Of a stretch of 64,000 bases of DNA, positions 21,296 through 31,514 are shown piece by piece. The notes below the pieces were generated by a model. That model was not told where the DNA came from. It saw only the letters and a program-made list of their open reading frames with translations, and searched no databases. The translations under genes were made by a program, and so were the position numbers. How positions within the stretch are numbered: the stretch's first letter is position 1; each line of letters starts with the position of its first letter. The DNA comes from Rana temporaria (lineage: Eukaryota > Chordata > Amphibia > Anura > Ranidae): NCBI RefSeq assembly GCF_905171775.1, contig NC_053492.1:274649146-274713145 (forward strand). The letters run 5' to 3'.

Positions 21296-22229
21296 CCAGT
21301 TGCCGACCAGCCGCCACAGTTTTACGGCGGCAGGTCGGCTGCACAAAATCACGTAATATTACGTGATTTCGCATTTTACCCACTAAGCCCCCTGCTCGCC
21401 CCTGGTGCCGACACGCGTACCTGGCGGGCGCGATCACCGCTGGGCACCCACGATCGCTCGTTACAGAGCGAGAACCGGGAGCTGTGTGTGTAAAAACACA
21501 GCTCCTGGTCCTGTCAGAGGGAGAAATGACTGATCTCATGTTCATACAATGTATGAACAGCGATTTGTCATTTCCCCTAGTCAGTCCCACCCCCCTTCAG
21601 TTAGAACACACCTAGGTAACATAATTAACCCCTTCCTCGCCCCCTAGGGTTAACCCCTTCCCTGCCAGTGAAATTTTTACAGTAATCAATGCATTTTTAT
21701 AGCACTGATTGCTATAAAAATGCCAATGGTCCCAAAAAGTGTCCGCCATAAGGTCGAAGTACCGATAAAAATCGCAGATCGCCGCCATTACTAGTAAAAA
21801 AAAAAAGTATTAATAAAAATGCCATAAAACTATCCCCCATTTTGTAGACGCTATAACTTTTACGCAAACCAATCAATAAACGCTTATTGCGATTTTTTTT
21901 TTAAAAATATGTAGAATACGTATCAGCCTAAACTGAGGAAAAAATAGTTCTTTTATATATTTTTGGGGGATATTTATTACAGCAAAAAGTAAAAAATATT
22001 CATTGTTTTTCAAAATTTCACTCTATTTTTGTTTATAGCGCAAAAAATAAAAACCACAGAGGTGATCAAATACCACCAAAAGAAAGCTCTATTTGTAGGA
22101 AAAAAAGGACGCCAATTTTGTTTGGTAGCCATGTCGCACGACCGTGCAATTGTCAGTTAAAGCGACGCAGTGCGAATCGCAAAAAGTGGCCCGGTCATTG
22201 ACCAGTAAAATGGTCCTGGGCTGAAGTGG
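21296..22229. mobile_element. TTAA-flanked MITE, ~0.93 kb (piggyBac-like)
   Basis: TTAA occurs at 21292-21295 and 22230-22233, with ends CCAGTTGCCGACC / CTGAAGTGG. The right half carries the conserved 'gaggtgatcaaataccaccaaaagaaagctctatttg' module. The left half has a hairpin (GATCTCATGTTCATAC...GTATGAACAGCGAT). Sister copies lie at 4446, 31515 and 58435. Confidence 0.83.
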
Positions 22230-22309
22230 TTAAATCTATTATTTTAAAAGGGTAGGAACAACTACAACTCTGCTTATAGAAGGTTGTCCACAAAAACTTA
22301 GTGACTTAA

Positions 22310-23098
22310 ACTCCCTGGCGGTAATCCCAAGTTGGGCTCGGGGTGAAATTTTTATTACCAAAAGCGGTAACCCCGAGCCACACTCGGGATTGCATCGCAG
22401 GATCCAGGCAAAGTTACTTAACTTGTCCCCAGGATCCTGCGATGTTCCGTGTGTGCGGGCTGTGTCCTACGCTCGATCTATTACAGTGGCGGGCTTCGTT
22501 CCCTGCGAGCGCCGAGACAGAGACAGAACCTGGCGCCAAATTCAAAAAGTAAAAAACACCTTATACATACAGTACAGATTACATTACTGTATCAAATAAT
22601 TTCACATCCCCTTTGTCCCTAGTGGTTTGTCCAGTACCCTGCATGTAGTTTTATATTCTAAATACTATTCTTTCTGCCTGTAAACTGGAGATTGTCCATA
22701 GCAACCAAAAAGTGTCCGTTTACGTCAAAAGTGGTTTTAGAGCAGCTAGAAAACAGCGATAGTAAATAAGAATCACTTGCAGAAATGAGCGATAGTGATT
22801 CGTCTAACGGCTACAATTCTGCAACTGAGCAAATTTCAGTGTTTTTAATTTAATTGCATTATTGAATACATTTTATTATTTGTTATAATTATTTATAGTT
22901 ATTTACTATATTATAATTTATGATTTTGTGTTTCAAACTTTATCATACCCGGGATGTCTACTAAACTCTTGTTTGGACAGATTTAAGTGAGTTATTCCTA
23001 AGAATTACAGGCCTACAATATAAAACACAAAATTTCCATGCAAAACAATGTACCGCTTTGAGCATCAAAAATCTGACATAATCATACCGCCAGGGAGG
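22310..23098. mobile_element. TTAA-flanked MITE, second family
   Basis: The ends CTCCCTGGCGGTAAT / ATACCGCCAGGGAGG are flanked by TTAA (22306-22309, 23099-23102). The subterminal region has an inverted 'ggatcctgcgatg / catcgcaggatcc' pair. Non-coding. Confidence 0.82.
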
Positions 23099-23757
23099 TT
23101 AAAGAAGATGTGAGGCCAACAGTAATGCCCCATACACACTATCAGTTTTCCTGCAGGTTTTTCTCTTCAGTTTTACCAAAACCATGTAATATGAGGTCAA
23201 ACCTTAAAGAGTTGTAAAGGAAACATTTTTTTGGGCTAAAATCAATGTCTGCAAGGTAGACAGACAGAATAGTGTAATAATTCTGTTAAAAAACAAGTAA
23301 ATACCTATTAAATTCCTTCATCTATATCACCTCCGGCATTCTAGTTTCTGTTCTCTCATTCACTTCCTGGTTTGCAGTGTTCGTTCATGTAAGAACTACA
23401 TTTCCCAGTATGCATTGCGGCACACCCAGTAATTCACACCTCCTTGAAGTCTCTAACACGTAGAGAGCGTCCTGCCACACAGATGTAGTTCCCAGGAGGG
23501 GGTGAGCACTTTACTGACCACCGCAGTAAAGCCTCCCTTCACGGTGGTGAGTAACAATCAGACAAGCAGGAAGTGAACAGAACAGAGAAGAAATAGAAAA
23601 TGCGTGGGAATGCTGAATAGCTGAATTGCTAAAGCCAACTGGGTGAACAGCTTAAATCCGTAAGAAAAAGTTGAAGTGAGAATCAGCATTCCCACTAATT
23701 AGCATCTTTTTAAAAGTAATTACATTTTGCAGGAGCTGCCCCATAAAATTGCCCCCT

Positions 23758-24545
23758 AAAATTTCTACCATCAAAACTGCCCCATCAAATTGCTCCCATC
23801 ATATTACCACCAAACTACCATCAAATTGCCCCCATCAAACCTGCCCCCATCAATAACTACCCCCATCCTATTGCCCCATCAAAAACTGCCCTATCAAATT
23901 GCCACATTAAAATCTGCCATCAAAATTGCCCCATCAAAAATGTCCCCATTCAAAACTGCCCCCATCCTATTGCCCCATCAAAAACAGCACCGTCAAAATT
24001 GCCCCTATCCTATTGCCCCACCAAAAAGTGCCCCCATCCTATTGCCCCATCAAAAAGTGCCCCTATCCTATTGCCCCATCAAAATGTGCCCCCATCCTAT
24101 TGCCCCATCATAACGTGCCCCCATCCTATTGCCCCATCAAAACGTGCCCCCATCCTATTGCCCCATCAAAAAGTCCCCCTATCCTATTGCCCCATCAAAA
24201 ACTGCACCCTTAAAATTGCCCCTCCTATTGCCCCATTAAAAAGTGCCCCCATCAAAAAGTCCCCCATCAAATAGTCCCATTAAAAACTGTCCCCATCAAA
24301 ATTGTCCCATCCTAGTGCCCCCATCAAAAAGTGCCCCCAAACTGCCCCCATCAAAAGTGCCCCCAAAGTGCCCCCATAAAAATGTGTCCCCAAACTGCCC
24401 CATCAAAAGATGCACCCCATCAAAAAGTGTCCCCATCAAAAAGTGTCCCCATCAAAAAGTGCCCCCAAACTGTCCCCATCAAAAAGTGCCCCCATCAAAA
24501 AGTCCCCCCTATCAAAAACTGCCCCCTATCAAAAACTGCCCCCCA
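23758..24545. repeat. Irregular minisatellite (CCCCATCAAAAAGTG type)
   Basis: Nearly 800 bp are built from GCCCCCATC, AAAAAGT/AAAACTG and CTATTGCCCCATC words with a variable period of about 15-30 bp. Overlapping frames are proline/isoleucine/lysine-rich repeats with no protein character. Confidence 0.93.
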
Positions 24546-24670
24546 TCCTATTGCTCCATAAAAAACTGTCACATGCTCTCATTGACTTCAATGTTAAAAA
24601 AATAAAAGTGTTAAAAAGAGTAATATTTTAAAAAGTATAAATAGTAGAAAAAAATCTGTCACAAAGACCA

Positions 24671-25176
24671 TTATCGCCAAACAGTATGTTGTTTACCGGG
24701 TGCTCGGGTTCGGAACATTGCAGATTGCATGGACAGATTATTGGATGGTGCTGGAGAGGACCCAGCTGTCATGGGATATATTGGTACCAATGACAAAGTC
24801 AGAGAAAGATGGAGCGCCTTACAAAATGATTTTAGGGACTTTGGGGCCATATTGAAGAAAAGGTCCCCCAAAGCAATATTTTCTGAAATACTGCCTGTAC
24901 CTCGAGCCACACCACAGACAGCAAGAGCTTCTGGTACTTAACAGGTGGCTGAGGAACTGGTGCAGGGAGGAGGGGTTTGGCTTCATGGCGAACTGGACTG
25001 ACTTTTCAGGCCGTTACCATCTTTATAGTAGTGACGGATTGCATTTAAATGGGAGGTGCAGCTTTCTTGGGATTGAAGATGGCCAAAATGTTGGGAGAAA
25101 AGTTAAACCAGGTGATGAGAAGAGGACGATTTGCTAGTGAATATGAGGGAGAGGATCTTCATTTCAAGCCATCATG
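24671..25176 (+). pseudogene. Decayed SGNH/GDSL-esterase-like ORF of a mobile element
   Basis: The frames together give an SGNH-hydrolase-like domain. From about 24685, CCLPGARVRNIADC leads into VMGYIGTNDK (block with GxND, about 24773-24800), then IFSEILPVP and a stop at about 24939. A one-base shift restores LNRWLRNWCREEGFGF and later SSDGLHLN (Asp/His block, about 25027-25050). Another shift near 25066 leads to MAKMLGEKLNQV and a stop at 25174-25176. Two frameshifts make it non-functional. Such esterase domains are known from retrotransposon ORF1 proteins, but I cannot name this family. The N-terminal catalytic Ser block was not found and may lie in the minisatellite-disrupted region. Confidence 0.65.
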
Positions 25177-25220
25177 ACAGGAATCCACTACGTCATCAAT
25201 CTCTTAAAAGATTCTCATAA

Positions 25221-25841
25221 GCAGCTTCTGAATCACCAACTGTCAATTTGGCTGGACAAACAAGACAATTGGCTGTTCCTAGAAGAGGGCCAGGTACGGC
25301 TGTACCAACACAGGTCCCTACAATGGTGGCAGCTGCCACTCCAGTAACCGCAGGATCGTCCCATCAGCCCTCTATTTACCTTTCTGCAGCTTCTGAATCA
25401 CCAACTATCAATGTAGCTGGACAAACAAGGCAATTGGCTGTTCCTAGAAGAACACTCAACAAAAAGTCTGAGGAACCCTCCCAGGGACCAGGTACGGCTG
25501 TACAAACAGAGGTCCCTACACTGGTGGTGGCTGCCACTCCAGTAACTGGAGGGTCTTCCCATCAGCCCTCTATTTACCTTTCTGCAGCTTCTGAATCACC
25601 AACTATCAATGTAGCTGGACAAACAAGACAATTGGCTGTTCCTAGAAGAAGACTCAACAAAAAGTCTGAGGAACCCTCCCAGGGACCAGGTACGGCTGTA
25701 CAAACACAGGTCCCTACACTGGTGGTGGCTGCCACTCCAGTAACTGGAGGGTCTTCCCATCAGCCCTCTATTTACCTTTCTGCAGCTTCTGCAGAAGCTT
25801 TAAGGTTCGACACAACATTGCCCAAACATAATCACCTGTAA
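25221..25841 (+). repeat. 198-bp tandem repeat with open 66-residue frame
   Basis: Three units begin at 25221 (165 bp), 25386 (198 bp) and 25584 (198 bp), with a partial fourth from 25782. Each encodes AASESPTINVAGQTRQLAVP and then a Ser/Thr/Gly/Pro-rich stretch ending HQPSIYLS. The first unit lacks 33 bp (11 codons), so the frame is kept. The 207-codon frame opens right after a TAA and has no ATG at its start. I do not recognise a protein. It may be the low-complexity tail of the neighbouring esterase ORF or a chance open minisatellite. Confidence 0.85.
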
Positions 25842-25952
25842 AAAAAGTATCTGAGATGTTGGTGGTAAACAGCCTGATAGACCCGAGGGGAACCGAACCA
25901 AGCCCTCCAAAAGTTGCCAAGAGTGTAAATGCAGACATTAAGTTTTAAGGTT
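25808..25952. repeat. Left arm of a 3-kb-spaced inverted repeat
   Basis: About 145 bp are an inverted copy of 28955-29115, sharing GATGTTGGTGGTAAACAGCC, GCCAAGAGTGTAAATG and AACCTTAA words. The right arm has an extra roughly 20-bp insertion (tataaggcagctattgga). Function unknown. Confidence 0.75.
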
Positions 25953-25974
25953 AATCAAAAATATAACACTCTAA

Positions 25975-26466
25975 GGCCCCGTACACATGACCAAACATGT
26001 ATGCTGAAACTGGTCCGCGGACCAGTTTCAGCATACATGTTTGGTCGTGTGTAGGCGCGAGCGGGCAGATTTCCAGCAAACATTTGCCCGCCGGGCCTTT
26101 TCCCAGCAGACAAATATTCCTGGACGTGTTTTAAAACCGTCCGCTGGAATCCTGCCCGCTCGGACATGTACAGTCGTCAGTACAGACCTACCGTACATGT
26201 CCGAGCGCCGCTGTCCCTCGCATGCGTCGAATGAGTTCGACGCATGCGTGGAAGCATTTAAATGGCAGGCCCGCCCACGTCGCCGTGTCATCGCCGCGAC
26301 AATTGTCGCGGCGACGACGCGGCCACGCCCCGCGTATTGTTTACGCACAGACTTCTGTACGATGGTTAGTACAGCCATCGTAGAGAAGCCCTCGGGCAGA
26401 CATGTACGGTGAAAACGGTCCGACGGACCGGTTTCATCGTACATGTTTGCTCGTTAGTACCCGGCC
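25975..26466. mobile_element. Harbinger-like MITE, TAA duplication
   Basis: TAA flanks (25972-25974, 26467-26469) and the end GGCCCCGTACACATGACC with a degenerate right end (GTACCCGGCC) define it. The interior is a chain of hairpins: CTGAAACTGGTCCGCGGACC facing its complement at 26000-26033, and CGTCGCCGTGTC..., TTGTCGCGGCGAC near 26280-26315. Confidence 0.85.
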
Positions 26467-26671
26467 TAAAGGGAAAGGTAGAACAAAGGGGGAGTATGGA
26501 AGAGAGAGAGAGGGAGGAAAGGGGGGAGAAGGGAAGGTTGGAGGAAGAAGGGGGTGAGGGTTTGGGGGAACCCCCACACCCCTTCCTTACCCGCAACTTT
26601 CCACCCCCCCTACTTTCCTCCCTCTCTGCCCCTTCCATACTCCCCCTCCCCTTGTTCTACCTTTCCCTTTA
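26467..26671. repeat. 205-bp purine/pyrimidine palindrome
   Basis: The left arm is almost entirely purine (AAAGGGAAAGGTAGAACAAA, GGGGGAGTATGGAAG, GAGGGAGGAAAGG ...). The right arm is its imperfect reverse complement, ending TTGTTCTACCTTTCCCTTTA. The centre TGGGGGAACCCCCA is at about 26563-26576. It could form a long hairpin or triplex. It abuts the preceding MITE, and the TAA/TTA at its ends may mean it is itself a MITE. Confidence 0.88.
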
Positions 26672-26699
26672 GAATGAAATATTGTTGATTAACCTTAAA

Positions 26700-28560
26700 G
26701 TATAATTAATATATAAGCCCTAGGATGGTGGCGCTGCTGAACCGATTAGGTTTAGAAGATTGTGGGTGTCCTTTAATAATAATAAACAAGTGTTGGGTAA
26801 CCTGTATAAGGGCTTGATCCAATGTATATGGACTCCCTATGGACACACGCTAGAACAATAGAAGCGTATGTAGGTTGCCCCGTTAATAGTGCTGAATAGA
26901 ACTTGTTACCAAGTGAGTGATTAATTTTTGGACCTCCACCATGGGTTGGTGTCCAATTGTGTTGAAGAAGAATCAAAAAATGAAAAAATATTGGTAAGTG
27001 AAAAATACGAAAAAAACATACAATTCAGGTCAGGACCCTGTGCAGGCCAGTAATTCAGACCAGACCCTGTGTAGGCCTCCAATTGCAGGGAGAACCTATG
27101 ATCCAAATGTGCTCAAATGTGACTCAATCCCTAATGTCCTTAGGCAAAAACCTTTGAGCTGGTTCATGAAGGGCATCAACAAACAATATATAATAACGAC
27201 AGGTGCACACAATCAATAGACACCAACGGCTCCCGTTGGCTCCCAATAAAAGTGCATGTGAATTGGATTGATCCCTTGTGAATAGGTGATAAGTGGAATG
27301 TGATATCAGGTGTGCGGTCAGGACACTGTGCAGGTCAGTAGATTAAAGCTTGTGGTTGTAGCCCAGAGATAGGGGCTGAAATGGCAATAATTTCCCCAAT
27401 GGGGCTCCTATCAATTCCTGCAGCCTAATTAGTAAAAGCAATCCACAAAATATTACAGACAGCAGTGTCGGACTAATCCGAAATAGAAAAAAAGAAAAAA
27501 AGTAAATAAAAATAGATAACAATGACAATCCCCCCTAGCAATGCTACAGTCCACAGAGATAATTATTCTATGAGCAAATAGGGGTTCCACTAGTCTTGAT
27601 GGAGAAAGTGGGGTCAAAGTTCAGACATCAAAGCGCAATCCCTGAAAACAAGATATAGCAGAATATCTGTATAGTGACTTCAAGTGCCGATCCCTCACAG
27701 ATCAATATTCAGTGACTGTTGTAGGTCCCCACTCACCAGATGTCGGTACCCCTGAGGGGCAAAAGGTGATAGGTGGTGGTACCTTGATTTCTCCTGTTGC
27801 ACAGTCCTCTGTGTTGGATTTCAGGCGTTGCAGCTTCTCAAAGATGTGAGAAACACACTGGGAGTATATTTCGGGCAGGCACTGTTGGTGTCACTCAAAA
27901 ATACAAAAGAAGGAGGTCCACATAGCGTAATATGTTTTTAAAAAAATCTAAAAATAAATTTATTAAAGAAAAAGATTAAAAAGTAAGTGGAGAACCTCCA
28001 CAGCAAGTCCCAGAGGCACCTGGGTTGATCCCAAGTAAAAAACTAAAACTTAAAAAAAAATTATTAGCCAAAAGACAGTTCGCTTAGCTGTCCGCCTGTC
28101 TCATGTATGCTGGAAACCGAAGCTGCCGACACCGCCGGTAAACTCTTCCGCGGGCGTCCGTGTCAGTCCAGGCAGCTCGCAGCTGGGATGCTTGGCGTGC
28201 GGACAAGCTGGCGGGCGTGCGTGCTTGCGTAGTAGCCCTGACGCGTTTTGTCATGTGACTTTTTCAAAGGTGATACAAGCTCCATACGTACATGGTTCTT
28301 TTATGTTTCGCAGCAGATGCATCCCGCCTCCCAAGGGGAATGTGGCAAATGGCAATTGGATATAGTAGTTCCCGTGGAAAATCCTCCCACCTATTAACCC
28401 TTGGTAGTACCAAATATACGAAGTGGGGATAGACATATGCCGCCGTCTTTTAAGTAACAAAACATAACATGTATTAAAATGCATACAGTAAACAGATGGA
28501 TGCTATAATGGCCACTCTAGTGATTCTTAATGTGAATGATTAGTGATGTTATTTCATTAT
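26700..28560 (-). mobile_element. Probable hammerhead-family repeat (borders uncertain)
   Basis: Minus-strand order resembles the 15.5 kb foldback: a hammerhead-like motif at 28236-28270, a GC-rich stretch (28080-28235), then 'ttctttaataaatttattttta' at about 27950-27975 and a long AT-rich tail. A run of 'caggaccctgtgcaggccag' words lies at about 27030-27090 and 27320-27340. No ORF; no target duplication identified. Confidence 0.45.
28236..28270 (-). ncRNA. Hammerhead-like motif HHR-b (degenerate core)
   Basis: Minus strand: CCT, then TTGAAAA (consensus CTGAAGA), A, stem GTCA/TGAC with loop CA, AAAA (consensus GAAA), ACGCGT, C, AGG. Stem I pairs CCT with AGG. The core changes (C3 to U, G8 to A, G12 to A) predict no activity. 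Confidence 0.5.
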
Positions 28561-28954
28561 GAGAAAAAAAATCACGTATGTCTGAATCATGAAGAAAAGT
28601 GAAACTTTACAGCTCATTATGTATTCTTACTATCAACATGGAGGGACTAGGAAATAGAGAGCCTGCAGGATAAACCAAAAACAAAGAGAACTAGATTGTT
28701 GAAACAAATGTGTAGGGAAATGTGGGTTTTAAGTATGCAAAATTAGAGAGCCCACCTCGGGCTATGTAAGTATGTCCACAGGGAAATGGTGCAGGTTAGT
28801 AGGCTGCAGTGTTGGCCCACAATAAAGAGTAGGTGGTGCAATCGTGAGGAGGGAGATGTAGGTTTTAAATATGCTAAATTAGAGCGCCCGCCGCGGGCTA
28901 TATAGGTATGTGCACAAGTAAATGGTGTATGCTATTCTCTTTTATTGTTATAAC

Positions 28955-29115
28955 CTTAAAGTATAATGTCTACATTTACACTCTTGGCAACTTTTGGATA
29001 TAAGGCAGCTATTGGAGCACTCGGTTTGGTTCCCCCCGGGCCTAGCAGGCTGTTTACCACCAACATCTCAAGCACGTTTTTCCAGGTGACATGTTTGATC
29101 TATGTATTGTCGATC
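28955..29115. repeat. Right arm of the inverted repeat with 25808-25952
   Basis: It contains ACACTCTTGGCAACTTTTGG, CAGGCTGTTTACCACCAAC and CGACAATACATAG-like words in the order complementary to the left arm. It is directly followed by the 52-bp minisatellite. Confidence 0.75.
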
Positions 29116-29150
29116 TACATAAAGTAATTGATTATGTTGTGAAGTTTGGA

Positions 29151-29462
29151 GGCCGGTATGTTTTTAAGGCGTGTGTTGGACCGGCTATGAGAGGAGGTTG
29201 AAGGCCGGTATGTTTTTGAGGCGTGTGTTGGACTAGCTATAAGTGAAGGTTGAAGGCCGGTATGTTTTTGAGGCATATGTTGGACCGGCTATAAGAGGAG
29301 GTTGAAGGCCGGTATTTTTTTGAGGCGTGTGTTGGACTGGCTATAAGGGGAGGTTGGAGTCCGTTATGTTTTTGAGGCGTGTGTTGGACCGGCTATAAGG
29401 GGAGGTTGGAGTGCGGTATGTTTTTGAGGCGTGTGTTGGACGGCTATAAGTGGAGGTTGGAA
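29151..29462. repeat. 52-bp minisatellite, six copies
   Basis: The unit begins GGCCGGTATGTTTTTGAGGC, then GTGTGTTGGACCGGCTATAA and GAGGAGGTTGAA. Unit starts at 29151, 29203 and 29255 confirm the 52-bp period. Copies are about 90% alike. Confidence 0.95.
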
Positions 29463-29572
29463 CTCTTTTTGTCTTCAGAGGTGGGAGAAGTCTTTTCAGC
29501 TTTATTTAGGCTTTCTCTGCTGGAGAAATGAGAACTCTTCCCGCCAGTGAGGTCCTTCGTGGAGAAGTCCAA

Positions 29573-29853
29573 GGCCTCACTCACACGGGGTGTATGAATC
29601 TGTACCCTGTGTGGGGGCTGCGTTAACCCCAAAAAGGACATCCATGTTGGAGCAGTTGCGTGGACGCACCCTGGGTGTGTTCGGGGCCGTGCACCGGCAC
29701 CCACACAGATGTCACATTGGGTACAGTCACTGCACCCCAGTTAACAGCAATGGGACTGCCTACACGGGATGCTGGGAACATCTGTGCAACCCCATTCTGG
29801 TAAACATGGCCCTCCCATGGGGTACGGATTAATACCTCCCAGGTGAATGAGGC
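29573..29853. mobile_element. Small MITE
   Basis: The ends AGGCCTCACTCACACGGGG and CCAGGTGAATGAGGCCT are an inverted pair. Subterminal 'gtaccctgtgtg...gggtacgg' words also pair. Non-coding. Confidence 0.6.
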
Positions 29854-30061
29854 CTAAGGGTGAATGGAATATTTATCTCCATTGTGTTGCTAATTTGGGG
29901 AACACGGTACTCCTCTTTATTGTTATTTGGGTGTGTTTTATTATAGGAGTGTTATATATTGTAGTTTAGGATAAGTTTGGATTTCTTGTGAAGGCACTTT
30001 AAGTGAACATAAGTGATTTACCCCTCTCAGCGGGGGCGGGCCTTAGAGAACAGGGGCCGCA

Positions 30062-30217
30062 TATGGGCAGCACAGAGGCTTAGGGGTTAGCCTTGCAACA
30101 CTGGGGTCCTTGTTTCAGATTCTGACCAGGACACTATCTGCATGGAGTTTGCATGTTCTCCCTGTGCTTGCGTGGGTTTCCTTTGGGTACTCCGGTTTCC
30201 TCCCACACTACATGCTA
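30062..30217 (+). mobile_element. SINE-like repeat with tRNA-like head
   Basis: GGGCAGCACAGAGGCTTAGG, then GGTTAGCCTTGCAACACTGG (box A/B-like spacing) and GGAGTTTGCATGTTCTCCCT ... CTCCGGTTTCCTCCCACACT match a widespread fish and frog interspersed repeat. Its 3' part appears displaced by the adjacent tRNA-like sequence; 'aagcgctatacaagg' at about 30327 may be its end. Confidence 0.6.
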
Positions 30218-30222
30218 CTTTT

Positions 30223-30294
30223 GCGTTGGTGGTGCAGTGGTAAGCATAGCTGCCTTCCAAGCAGCTGACCCGGGTTAGATTCCCGGCCAACACC
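30223..30294 (+). tRNA. tRNA-Gly(UCC)-like gene, probable pseudogene
   Basis: The 72-nt cloverleaf starts GCGTTGGTGGTGCAGTGG, with anticodon arm GCTGC-CTTCCAA-GCAGC (anticodon TCC) and T arm CCGGG/CCCGG. The acceptor stem has one C-A mismatch (position 2/71). The conserved C56 in box B (GGTTCGATTCC) is A here, so transcription and folding are doubtful. No T4 terminator follows directly. It lies within SINE-like sequence, so it may be a tRNA retrocopy. Confidence 0.82.
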
Positions 30295-30753
30295 ATCTCC
30301 AATACTTGGAGTCCTCAGAGAGAAAAGCGCTATACAAGGTCAATGCAGAGTATATATTAGCGGTGGAATAAAAAATGAAGAGAATGTGTGGAATGTTTGA
30401 GGAAGAAAATGTTCCCCCAGAATCTATAGAAGGAGAACCCAGCAACCGATAGAAGATTTGATGTATAAATTGTGTATGACAAGTAGATCTTTTGGGCGTG
30501 AGAGCAATTTATAGAAAAGGAACAAAGATATTTTTTTAATAAGGGAATTTCCCCCAGTGGGAAAAACGAACGAGGAAGTGAAAAGAGGAATGTCTGCAGG
30601 TAAAGGATGCTTATTATGAAAAAATATTTTTTCCTTTACAACCCCTTTAAGAGTTTCAATTTGTATGCAATCAGGCAGGCCCTTGCACTACATGGTTTTG
30701 GTAAACCTGAAGAGAAAAACCTGCAGGAAAACTGATAGTGTGTGTATAGGGCT

Positions 30754-31510
30754 TGACTCTGAAGGAGTAATCATCAATGGGATATTATACTGTATACAAC
30801 TCAATGTTGGGATATATGGAGGAAAGGAAAGCCACTGCTGAAAAAAAAAACACATCCTCTTTGAAGTATGTTTGCAAACAAGCATTTGGAAGATAAAAAT
30901 CATGTGTCAATGGCAATCCTTTTTTATCAGCAATAGTTGGGAAAATAATTAAGATTAATAGCAAGATGGATGAAGCCAAAAACAGAGCAATTTTATAGAA
31001 AAAAACAGTTTCAGTCTGCAAGAGACCTGTGGAGTTTTACATTCAAGCAAAACACAACGTCAAAACTACCATAGTACAGTTTTAAAAGAATAAGTGCATT
31101 TTCAAATGCAGTGCACTTATCCTTTTTGTTCATCCCCACCATTCCCACTGGGCTAAGATACCCTATCAACCCTCTTCCCAGATGCATACTTAGCTCGCAT
31201 TAGTGCCCATGAATTCCAGTATTTTTTACAGCCTTGCTCCCGGGTTTGGGGCACGCATGTGCGCATCCCCTGTTGTGATTGGACACAGAAAAAGTTTGGC
31301 AGCTGATTTTAGCCAATGATTTTGGCTGTAGTCAGTTGATCGGCTGTGGCCAAACACACACACAGTTCTGTATTTACAAAAACACAGAACTCTGAACTCT
31401 GTGTACAGGGAACAATGATATGTCTGGTTCTTCTCTCTGCAAAGCAGGGAGAAAAAACAGACAAATAGCAAAATAAAAGTAACACATATTACACATTGTG
31501 AGGCACACAG
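30754..31510. other. No gene recognised
   Basis: Intron-like. The stretch at 30780-31080 contains 'gcaagatggatgaagccaaaaacagagcaattttatagaaaaaaacag' and 'cttcatccatcttg'-type words, which look like a strongly decayed Tc1 transposase segment. This is too weak to annotate separately. Confidence 0.4.
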
Positions 31511-31514
31511 TTAA

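Larger units (their letters stand above)
23209..30652. mobile_element. Second split element (GTTGTAAAGG ends) or composite nest
   Basis: GAGTTGTAAAGGAAA near 23211 and TTTCCTTTACAACCCCTT near 30650 are inverted ends flanked by TAA. Subterminal words (cacttcctggtttgc / acgaggaagtg) also pair. It is either a small MITE later filled by other insertions, or a large element that carried the SGNH ORF. I cannot decide which. Confidence 0.5.
23126..30753. mobile_element. Harbinger-like MITE split by ~7.5 kb
   Basis: The left arm (about 23126-23205: TGCCCCATACACACTATCAG, TTTTCCTGCAGG, ACCAAAACCATGTA) and the right arm (about 30675-30753: the exact complements in reverse order) are the two halves of one MITE. 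Its centre was opened by a second element (23209-30652). A target duplication is not clean (TAA / TTG). Confidence 0.7.

Noticed and set aside
23790..24605. Proline/lysine-rich frames
   Set aside because: Irregular minisatellite; three overlapping frames with equal openness and no conserved domain.
26366..26672. Charged/proline-rich frames on both strands
   Set aside because: They arise from the purine/pyrimidine palindrome.
29151..29462. Regular repeats considered as a CRISPR array
   Set aside because: No spacers between units; a head-to-tail 52-bp minisatellite in vertebrate DNA.
30781..31080. Possible decayed Tc1 transposase
   Set aside because: Only scattered words resemble a Tc1; no ends, catalytic block or continuous frame.
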